DNA from: Luzula sylvatica
Lineage: Eukaryota > Streptophyta > Magnoliopsida > Poales > Juncaceae
Reading direction: 5' to 3'
Assembly: GCA_946800325.1 (NCBI GenBank)
Contig: CAMPEJ010000003.1
Span: 124,001 to 188,000 of the forward strand
Length of the DNA stretch: 64,000 bases
The notes below the pieces were generated by a model. The model had not been told where the DNA came from. It did no database searches and saw only the letters and a list, made by a program, of their open reading frames with translations. Positions 10,003 through 20,200 of the stretch are shown piece by piece. The stretch's first letter is position 1; every line of letters starts with the position of its first letter. Both the position numbers and the translations under genes were made by a program.

Positions 10003-10258
10003 GATCGCTGCGATTCGAGGGTCGTAACATAGTCGTATATTGGATATACGCACGGGTTATCAAAGTTAGTACCCGTTTGCATGAAATCGGTGATTGAAAT
10101 TGAATTTCGATTAAAATCACAAGTGAAATCACTAGAGAATTGGTCATTGGATGACTGGAGTGATCTAGTGATGATCGTGGAATAGTTTCATGATCAGTCG
10201 TTGAAGAAACGACGGAAAACCGAATTGGAATTAGGACAAAATTGGCTGTCAGCGTGTG

Positions 10259-10698
10259 GTGCGTCATGACGCACGAACTGGTGCGTCATGACGCACAGCA
10301 TGGGGCGCCACGGTACTGCAGGGACGCTTGGGTCCGTCAGGACGCACCGTCCGGTGCGTCGTGACGCACGCCAAGGGTTGCCTTGTGCTCACTGCGGGGA
10401 CGCCATGGGTGCGTCAGGACGCACCGTCCGGTGCGTCGTGACGGACGCCAAGGGGTGCCACGGGCTTGAGGGGATGCCAGCTGTGCGTTAGGACGCACCA
10501 ACCGGTGCGTCGTGACGTTGGGTCTTCAAGATGGTCCGTCATGACGCACGAGATGGTGCGTCATGACGCACTGTACAAAGTATCATGGTCCGCCAGGACG
10601 CACGATTGGTGCGTCGTGACGGACTGTAGAAAATCCTGTGTAAATGGTTTACACGAGGTTGTGCGCCGTGACGCACCATATGGTGCGTCATGACGCTA
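10259..10698. repeat. Seven pairs of 16-bp palindromes in the copia leader
   Basis: Variants of GTGCGTCATGACGCAC start at 10259/10281, 10332/10354, 10409/10431, 10483/10505, 10534/10556, 10588/10609 and 10661/10683. Members of a pair are 22 bp apart in six pairs and 21 in one, while pair-to-pair distances are 51-77 bp. Several carry GTCAGGAC or GTCGTGAC in place of the GTCATGAC centre, changing dyad symmetry but keeping the TGACG or CGTCA arm. The block is GC-richer than everything around it. Open frames across it are by-products of the repeats. Confidence 0.8.
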
Positions 10699-11409
10699 GA
10701 GCCCTTGATTGCCAGATTTGTTTTTGACTACAAACTTCGAAAATTTGTATTATTTGCACCGATTTAAAGCATATAAATTTAGTTATTTATAGGATAATTT
10801 AGTCTCCCAAAATTAGTCCATATGCATTTATGAAAATCTTGTGATAGTGATATAATTGGATTATGTCACGAATTTAGAAACATGCAATGACATGATCCCT
10901 CATAATATTTAAGTCATGGAAATGACTTCCATATCCACAACTACCGAGTTCGGTGTTACGTTTCACGTGGGTTCAGGCTAAAGTCGGGCACGTGATATTG
11001 AAACAATCGAAATGGTGGCAAGCGTTAAATCAGGACTTGTGAGGCACAGGCTAAAGTCGACTCACTAGTAGCTTATTTGAACGATATGTTGGAGATGGTT
11101 GTGACTTAACCGTCCAGACCAATCAGATTGGAGTTCGGGGGCATAGATAGGATGCACACACGGAACTGGGATTGTATTGGATACGATCCATCACCGAAAT
11201 CCTATAAAGGTTCAAGAGTCGTATTGGATACGATTGGATATAATCCTACCTAAATAACGGGATCCCACCCGATAGGCTAAAGTCACTTGTGGGAGGAACG
11301 GAAATATGGGTCTTGAGTGTTATGGACTTGGAGTCCCGTATCGGTATGAGGGTTATCGATTCGATAAAATAACACTATCATATAATCATCATATAAGCCA
11401 GGAGAGAAA
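10699..11409 (+). other. Copia leader without coding sequence; GGCTAAAGTC motif repeated
   Basis: No frame resembling the gag N-terminus is found, although gag should begin here. GGCTAAAGTC occurs at 10976, 11049 and 11275; the first is flanked by CACGTG on both sides (about 10964 and 10990). GTATTGGATACGAT occurs at about 11173 and 11221. The segment may have replaced the first part of gag, or be an acquired leader. Confidence 0.5.
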
Positions 11410-12920
11410 TTGTCGAAGATTTTGCAACAAGATTTGATTTTGTGTGCACTTCCTCCAATGTTCGCTCCGTTCGTGACTAACTATCACATGCATTCGATGG
11501 ATAAGATGATCCCCGAGCTTCACGGAATGCTCAAGAATTTTGAATCGGAGACGTTGAAGACGTCCGGAGAGAACAAGGCAAAGGTTGCCGGAGATGTTCT
11601 CGCGATTCAGAATATGGATCGCAAGAGATCAAGGTCCAAGCGCAGTTTGGCTAAGAAACGTTCGAAGCCGAACAAGAAGGGAAAGGAGAAATCCAAGGAC
11701 GAGACATGCTTTCATTGTCACAAGGCTGGACATTGGAAGCGTGATTGCAAGTCTTACCTCGAGGAGGTGAAGAAGGGCAAGGCGGTTTCAGCAACCGGCC
11801 TCTCAGGTATTAACGTTATTGAAGTTAATATTTCAACTATGACTAATTGGGTATTGGATACCGGTTGTGGGACTCATATTTGTCGAAATATGCAGGTTCT
11901 TCAAAATAGTCGCATGTTGGAAAAGGGTGAAGTCGATCTACGCGTCGGGAATGGAGCAAGAGTTGCTGCGTTTGCCGTAGGAGTAGTTAATTTGACTTTG
12001 CCTAGTGGACTTATTTTAGTACTAAATAATTGTTATTATGTACCGACATTATGTAAGAACATAATAAGTGTGTCGAAACTAGCCAATGATGGCTATGAAT
12101 TCGTTATTAGGAATAATGAGTTTTCGATATGTAAGGATTCTATTATCTATGGAAATGTTCTGTTAGAAAATGGTCTTTATGTGTTGGATTTCGATCACGA
12201 AAATAATAAGTCTATTTATAACGTTAATGTAAAAAGGATTAAACCTAAAGTTGATAATCGGACTTTCTTTTGGCATTGTCGTCTTGGTCATGTGAATGAG
12301 AAACGCATTGCTAGACTCCATAAAGATGGAATGCTAGACTCATTTGAATTCGATTCATTTGGGAATTGCGAATCTTGTTTGCTTGGCAAGATGACTAAGG
12401 CACCGTTCTCCAAGGTAGGAGAGCGGTCCAACGATCTATTGGAACTCATACATTCCGATGTGTGTGGACCGATGAGCATCGAGGCAAGAGGAGGTTATCG
12501 ATACTTTGTTACGTTTACGGATGATCATAGTAGATATGGATATATCTATTTGATGCGTACTAAAGCGGAGACCTTTGAAAAGTTCAAAGAGTTTCAAAAC
12601 GAAGTTGAAAATCAGCTTGGCAAGAAAATTAAAGCCATTCGATCGGATCGAGGTGGCGAATATTTGAGCTATGAGTTTGAAGATCATCTAAAGGCATGTG
12701 GAATAGTTCCACAATGGACTCCGGCAGGAACGCCACAATGGAATGGTGTGTCCGAGAGGAGGAATCGGACCTTGTTGGACATGGTTCGATCAATGATGAG
12801 TCAAACTTCCCTTCCAAAATCGTTTTGGGGATATGCCCTTGAGACAGCGGCTTTCTTATTGAACCGCATACCTTCTAAATCGGTACCTAAGACGCCATAT
12901 GAGATATGGACCGGAAAAGT
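11410..12920 (+). pseudogene. Copia gag (C-terminal part), protease and integrase
   Basis: One frame of about 500 codons opens at a TTG, not an ATG; the first 100-150 residues expected of gag are missing. Residues 1-50 match the end of the gag capsid-like domain (VTNYHMHSMDKMIPELHGML). A Lys/Arg-rich stretch precedes a CCHC zinc knuckle (CFHCHKAGHWKRDC, residues 100-113) that binds RNA. The protease active site is VLDTGCGTHIC (D150). Integrase shows the N-terminal zinc site (H289, H294, C320, C323) and the catalytic triad D350, D413, E449, with the usual 35-residue gap before E. Near 12,910-12,930 the frame is lost: the sequence continuing the polyprotein is displaced by one base, and the old frame runs on as nonsense to 13,083. 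With no gag start and a frameshift, it cannot make the full polyprotein. Confidence 0.85.
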
Positions 12921-14222
12921 TCCGAGTTGTCTTATGTTAAGATTTGGGGATGTGAAGCTTACGTTCGAAAATTATTATCGGACAAGCTCAATCCCAAGTC
13001 TGAAAAATATTTATTTGTTGGGTATCCCAAGGAAACAATGGGGTATTATTTCTATAATCCTGTCGAAAATAAAGTTTTCGTAGCTCGAAGAGGAGTCTTC
13101 CTTGAGGAGGACTTTATCTCTAGGCGAGTGAATGGGACTGAAATAGATCTCGAAAAAATTCGAGACCCGCAAACGAATGTTGAACCGATGAACGTTGATC
13201 CAGTTTCCTCAAATGTTGAGGATCCGGAGTCAAGTGCACAAGGCGCAATTCGTAGATCGGGTAGGATTCGTCAAGAGCCTATACGATATGGTTTTATCGT
13301 GGCAAATGATGATGAAGTCGAATTCATAGATGATGAACCGACATCTTATCGCGAGGCTATGAAAAGCGAGGATTCCAATAAATGGCAATGTGCCATGAAA
13401 TCCGAGATTCAATCCATGTACGATAATCAAGTTTGGAACTTGGTTGATCCACCTCCCGGGGTTAATCCTGTGGGATGTAAGTGGGTTTTCAAGAAGAAGA
13501 CCGACATGGATGGGAATGTGAACACTTATAAGGCACGACTTGTGGCGAAAGGTTTCAAACAAATTCATGGTGTAGACTATGAAGAAACGTTTTCTCCCGT
13601 AGCAATGCTTAAATCCATACGGATCTTACTTGCTATCTCTGCGTATTATGATTACGAGATTTGGCAAATGGATGTCAAAACCGCATTCCTTAACGGGAAC
13701 TTAGAAGATGATGTGTACATGACACAGCCCGAGGGTTTTGTCGATTCAAAGAGTCCGGATAAAGTGTGCAAGTTGCAACGATCTATTTATGGATTGAAGC
13801 AAGGTTCTCGGAGTTAGAACATACGTTTTGATGACGTTATACGTGAATATAATTTCGTGAAAAACGTAGAAGAAACTTGTGTATACATGAAGGTTAGTGG
13901 GAGCCGTGTAGTATTTCTTGTACTATATGTAGACGACATCTTGATCATAGGAAACGACATTCCGATGCTTACGGATGTTAAAAAGTATTTAAATACTCGT
14001 TTCGCTATGAAAGATTTGGGCGAGGCCACTTATATATTAGGCGTGAGGATTTATAGAGATAGATCCAAGAAGTTACTCGGCTTGAGTCAAAGCACGTACA
14101 TCGACAAAGTGTTGAAACGGTTTTCAATGCAGGAATCGAAGAAAGGTCTTCTTCCAATGTCGAGTGGCATAACGTATTCTAAAGCTCAATGTCCGACATC
14201 GAGCAAGGATAAGAATGCGATC
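12921..14222 (+). pseudogene. Copia integrase C-terminus and reverse transcriptase, nonsense codon, cut by satellite
   Basis: After the frameshift the polyprotein continues with KIWGCEAYVRKL and ...YLFVGYPKETMGYYFYNP (GKGY-type integrase tail), an acidic linker, then reverse transcriptase: WNLVDPP, CKWVFKKK, YKARLVAKGF, EIWQMDVKTAFLNGNL (first catalytic Asp) and QRSIYGLKQGSRS. At 13815-13817 a TAG stands where a conserved Trp (TGG) is expected. The same frame then continues through VLYVDDILIIG, the YVDD active-site box (13926-13937), and MKDLGEATYILGVRI to about 14,222. There the copia sequence (CPTSSKDKNAI) turns into satellite. RNase H is absent. Short frames ending in the satellite (to 14,357) have satellite-encoded tails. 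Confidence 0.85.
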
Positions 14223-17200
14223 AATTTTGGTGAAATGTTATGTGGTAAAAGATACGATTCAAATGATCTCAAAATGCGTTATTTGAACTCCCCAAAGCAT
14301 AAACAAATTGTTTTGAATCGAAAAACAAACTTTCTTAGTGTTTGTAAATTTTGGTGAAATGTTATGTGGTAAAAGATACGATTCAAATGATCTCAAAATA
14401 CATTATTTGAACTCCCCAAAGCATAAACAGATTGTTTTGAATCGAAAAACAAACTTTCTTAGTGTTTGTAAATTTTGGTGAAATGTTATGCAGTGAAAGA
14501 TTCGATTCAAATGATCTCAAAATACGTTATTTGAACTCCCCAAAGCATAAACAAATTGTTTTGAATCGAAAAACAAACTTTCTTAGTGTTTGTAAATTTT
14601 GGTGAAATGTTATGTGGTAAAAGATACGATTCAAATGATCTCAAAATACGTTATTTGAACTCCCCAAAGCATAAACAGACTGTTTTGAATCGAAAAAGAA
14701 ACTTTCTTAGTGTTTGTAAATTTTGGTGAAATGTTATGTGGTAAAAGATACGATTCAAATGGTCTCAAAATACATTATTTGAACTCCCCAAAGCATAAAC
14801 AGATTGTTTTGAATCGAAAAACAAACTTTCTTAGTGCTTGTAAATTTTGGTGAAAGGTTATGTAGTAAAAGATACGATTCAAATGATCTCAAAATACGTT
14901 ATTTGAACTCCCCAAAGCATAAACACATTGTTTTGAATCGAAAAACAAACTTTATTAGTGTTTGTAAATTTTGGTGAAATGTTATGTTGTAAAAGATACG
15001 ATTCAAATGATCTAACAATACGTTATTTGAACTCCCCAAAGCATAAACAAATTGTTTTGAATCGAAATACAAACTGTCTTAGTGTTTGTAAATTTTGGTG
15101 AAATGTTATGTGGTAAAAGATACGATTCAAATGATCTAAAAATACGTTATTTGAACTCCCCAAAGCATAAACAAATTGTTTTGAATCGAAAAACAAACTG
15201 TCTTAGTGTTTGTAAATTTTGGTGAAATGTTATGTGGTAAAAGATACGATTCAAATGATCTCAAAATACGTTATTTGAACTCCCCAAAGCATAAACAAAT
15301 TGTTTTGAATCGAAAAACAAACTGTCTTAGTGTTTGTAAATTTTGGTGAAATGTTATGTGGTAAAAGATACTGTTCAAATGATCTAAAAATGCGTTATTT
15401 GAACTCCCCAAAGCATAAACAGATTGTTTTGAATCGAAAAACAAACTGTCTTAGTGTTTGTAAATTTTGGTGAAATGTTATGTGGTAAAAGATACGATTC
15501 AAATGATCTCAAAATGCGTTATTTGAACTCCCCAAAGCATAAACAGATTGTTTTGAATCGAAAAACAAACTGTCTTAGTGTTTGTAAATTTTGGTGAAAT
15601 GTTATGTGGTAAAATATACGATTCAAATGATCTCAAAATACGTTATTTGAACTCCCCAAAGCATAAACAAATTGTTTTGAATCGAAAAACAAACTTTCTT
15701 AGTGTTTGTAAATTTTGGTGAAATGTTATGTGGTAAAAGATACGATTCTAATGATCTCAAAATACGTTATTTGAACTCCCCAAAGCATAAACAAATTGTT
15801 TTGAATCGAAAAACAAACTTTCTTAGTGTTTGTAAATTTTGGTGAAATGTTATGTGGTAAAAGATACGATTCAAATGATCTCAAAATACGTTATTTGAAC
15901 TCCCCAAAGCATAAACAAATTGTTTTGAATCGAAAAACAAACTGTCTTAGTGTTTGTAAATTTTGGTGAAATGTTATGTGGTAAAAGATACGGTTCAAAT
16001 GATCTCAAAATGCGTTATTTGAACTCCCCAAAGCATAAAGAGATTGTTTTGAATCGAAAAACAAACTTTCTTAGGGTTTATAAATTTTGGTGAAATGTTA
16101 TGTAGTAAAAGATACGATTCAAATGATCTCAAAATACGTTATTTGAACTCCCCAAAGCATAAACAGATTGTTTTGAATCGAAAAACAAACTTTCTTAGTG
16201 TTTGTAAATTTTAGTGAAATGTTATGTGGTAAAAGATACGATTCAAATGATCTAAAAATACGTTATTTGAACTCCCCAAAGCATAAACAAATTGTTTTGA
16301 ATCGAAAAACAAACTGTCATAGTGTTTGTAAATTTTGGTGAAATGTTATGTGGTAAAAGATACGGTTCAAATGATCTCAAAATGCGTTATTTGAACTCCC
16401 CAAAGCATAAACAGATTGTTTTGAATCGAAAAACAAACTGTCTTACTGTTTGTAAATTTTGGTGAAATGTTATGTGGTAAAAGATACGATTCAAATGATC
16501 TCAAAATGCGTTATTTGAACTCCCCAAAGCATAAACAAATTGTTTTGAATCGAAAAACAAACTTTCTTAGTGTTTGTAAATTTTGGTGAAATGTTATGTG
16601 GTAAAAGATACGATTCAAATGATCTCAAAATACGTTATTTGAACTCCCCAAAGCATAAACAGATTGTTTTGAATCGAAAAACAAACTTTCTTAGTGTTTG
16701 TAAATTTTAGTGAAATGTTATGTGGTAAAAGATACGATTCAAATGATCTAAAAATACGTTATTTGAACTCCCCAAAGCATAAACAAATTGTTTTGAATCG
16801 AAAAACAAACTTTCTTAGTGTTTGTAAATTTTGGTGAAATGTTATGTGGTAAAAGATACGATTCAAATGATCTCAAAATGCGTTATTTGAACTCCCCAAA
16901 GCATAAACAGATTGTTTTGAATCGAAAAACAAACTGTCTTAGTGTTTGTAAATTTTGGTGAAATGTTATGTGGTAAAAGATACGGTTCAAATGATCTCAA
17001 AATACGTTATTTGAACTCCCCAAAGCATAAACAAATTGTTTTGAATCGAAAAACAAACTTTCTTAGTGTTTGTAAATTTTGGTGAAATGTTAGGTGGTAA
17101 AAGATACGATTCAAATGATCTCAAAATGCGTTATTTGAACTCCCCAAAGCATAAACAGATTGTTTTGAATCGAAAAACAAACTGTCTTAGTGTTTGTAAA

Positions 17201-20200
17201 TTTTGGTGAAATGTTATGTGGTAAAAGATACGATTCAAATGATATCAAAATACGTTATTTGAACTCCCCAAAGCATAAACAAATTGTTTTGAATCGAAAA
17301 ACAAACTTTCTTAGTGTTTGTAAATTTTGGTGAAATGTTATGTGGTAAAAGATACGATTCAAATGATCTCAAAATACGTTATTTGAACTCCCCAAAGCAT
17401 AAACAAATTGTTTTGAATCGAAAAACAAACTTTCTTAGTGTTTGTAAATTTTGGTGAAATGTTATGTGGTAAAAGATACGATTCAAATGATCTCAAAATA
17501 CGTTATTTGAACTACCCAAAGCATAAAGAGATTGTTTTGAATCGAAAAACAAACTTTCTTAGGGTTTATAAATTTTGGTGAAATGTTATGTAGTAAAAGA
17601 TACGATTCAAATGATCTCAAAATACGTTATTTGAACTCCCCAAAGCATAAACAGATTGTTTTGAATCGAAAAACAAACTTTCTTAGTGTTTGTAAATTTT
17701 GGTGAAATGTTATGTGGTAAAAGATACGATTCAAATGATCTAAAAATACGTTATTTGAACTCCCCAAAGCATAAACAAATTGTTTTGAATCGAAAAACAA
17801 ACTGTCTTAGTGTTTGTAAATTTTGGTGAAATGTTATGTGGTAAAAGATACGATTCAAATGATCTCAAAATGCGTTATTTGAACTCCCCAAAGCATAAAC
17901 AAATTGTTTTGAATCGAAAAACAAACTTTCTTAGTGTTTGTAAATTTTGGTGAAATGTTATGTGGTAAAAGATACGATTCAAATGATCTCAAAATACGTT
18001 ATTTGAACTCCCCAAAGCATAAACAGATTGTTTTGAATCGAAAAACAAACTTTCTTAGTATTTGTAAATTTTGGTGAAATGTTATGTGGTAAAAGATACG
18101 ATTCAAATGATCTCAAAATACATTATTTGAACTCCCCAAAGCATAAACAGATTGTTTTGAATCGAAAAACAAACTTTCATAGTGTTTGTAAATTTTGGTG
18201 AAATGTTATGTAGTAAAAGATTCGATTCAAATGATCTCAAAATACGTTATTTGAACTCCCCAAAGCATAAACAAATTGTTTTGAATCGAAAAACAAACTT
18301 TCTTAGTGTTTGTAAATTTTGGTGAAATGTTATGTGGTAAAAGATACGATTCAAATGATCTCAAAATACGTTATTTGAACTCCCCAAAGCATAAACAGAC
18401 TGTTTTGAATCGAAAAACAAACTTTCTTAGTGTTTGTAAATTTTGGTGAAATGTTATGTGGTAAAAGATACGATTCAAATGATCTCAAAATACATTATTT
18501 GAACTCCCCAAAGCATAAACAGATTGTTTTGAATCGAAAAACAAACTTTCTTAGTGCTTGTAAATTTTGGTGAAAGGTTATGTAGTAAAAGATACGATTC
18601 AAATGATCTCAAAATACGTTATTTGAACTCCCCAAAGCATAAACACATTGTTTTGAATCGAAAAACAAACTTTATTAGTGTTTGTAAATTTTGGTGAAAT
18701 GTTATGTTGTAAAAGATACGATTCAAATGATCTAACAATACGTTATTTCAACTCCCCAAAGCATAAACAAATTGTTTTGAATCGAAATACAAACTGTCTT
18801 AGTGTTTGTAAATTTTGGTGAAATGTTATGTGGTAAAAGATACGATTCAAATGATCTAAAAATACGTTATTTGAACTCCCCAAAGCATAAACAAATTGTT
18901 TTGAATCGAAAAACAAACTGTCTTAGCGTTTGTAAATTTTGGTGAAATGTTATGTGGTAAAAGATACGATTCAAATGATCTCAAAATACGTTATTTGAAC
19001 TCCCCAAAGCATAAACAAATTGTTTTGAATCGAAAAACAAACTGTCTTAGTGTTTGTAAATTTTGGTGAAATGTTATGTGGTAAAAGATACGGTTCAAAT
19101 GATCTCAAAATACGTTATTTGAACTCCCCAAAGCATAAACAAATTGTTTTGAATCGAAAAACAAACTGTCTTAGTGTTTGTAAATTTTGGTGAAATGTTA
19201 GGTGGTAAAAGATACGATTCAAATGATCTCAAAATGCGTTATTTGAACTCCCCAAAGCATAAACAGATTGTTTTGAATCGAAAAACAAACTGTCTTAGTG
19301 TTTGTAAATTTTGGTGAAATGTTATGTGGTAAAAGATACGATTCAAATGATATCAAAATACGTTATTTGAACTCCCCAAAGCATAAACAAATTGTTTTGA
19401 ATCGAAAAACAAACTTTCTTAGTGTTTGTAAATTTTGGTGAAATGTTATGTGGTAAAAGATACGATTCAAATGATCTCAAAATACGTTATTTGAACTCCC
19501 CAAAGCATAAACAAATTGTTTTGAATCGAAAAACAAACTTTCTTAGTGTTTGTAAATTTTGGTGAAATGTTATGTGGTAAAAGATACGATTCAAATGATC
19601 TCAAAATACGTTATTTGAACTACCCAAAGCATAAAGAGATTGTTTTGAATCGAAAAACAAACTTTCTTAGGGTTTATAAATTTTGGTGAAATGTTATGTA
19701 GTAAAAGATACGATTCAAATGATCTCAAAATACGTTATTTGAACTCCCCAAAGCATAAACAGATTGTTTTGAATCGAAAAACAAACTTTCTTAGTGTTTG
19801 TAAATTTTGGTGAAATGTTATGTGGTAAAAGATACGATTCAAATGATCTAAAAATACGTTATTTGAACTCCCCAAAGCATAAACAAATTGTTTTGAATCG
19901 AAAAACAAACTGTCTTAGTGTTTGTAAATTTTGGTGAAATGTTATGTGGTAAAAGATACGGTTCAAATGATCTCAAAATGCGTTATTTGAACTCCCCAAA
20001 GCATAAACAGATTGTTTTGAATCGAAAAACAAACTGTCTTAGTGTTTGTAAATTTTGGTGAAATGTTATGTGGTAAAAGATACGATTCAAATGATCTCAA
20101 AATGCATTATTTGATCTCCCCAAAGCATAAACAGATTGTATTGAATCGAAAAACAAACTGTCTTAGTGTTTGTAAATTTTGGTGAAATGTTATGTGGTAA

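Larger units (their letters stand above)
9090..14222 (+). mobile_element. Truncated Ty1/copia LTR retrotransposon
   Basis: Present in order: an LTR-like promoter region ending in CA (9989), a tRNA-iMet primer binding site (9991-10002), a leader, the C-terminal part of gag, protease, integrase, and reverse transcriptase up to about 80 residues past the YVDD box. The order protease-integrase-reverse transcriptase defines Ty1/copia. The element stops dead at 14,222, where satellite begins, so the rest of RT, RNase H, the polypurine tract and the 3' LTR are absent. A LTR ending TTCTCCAACA would be expected to begin with about TGTTGGAGAA. No such start was found between 8,750 and 9,180, so the left end is truncated or diverged and 9,090 is approximate. 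Confidence 0.8.

Noticed and set aside
9253..10693. Frames with repeated VMTHHMVRHDAP or VRTHRPVRRDA peptides
   Set aside because: The peptides are direct translations of the palindromic repeats in the LTR and leader.
11410..13083. Reading the 557-codon frame to its end as real protein
   Set aside because: After about 12,920 it leaves the integrase frame; the last 50 or so residues are out-of-frame translation.
14223..14346. Origin of the satellite from the copia element or its LTR
   Set aside because: Compared by eye on both strands with the LTR, leader and coding region; no shared segment beyond a few bases. An alignment could still find a weak match.
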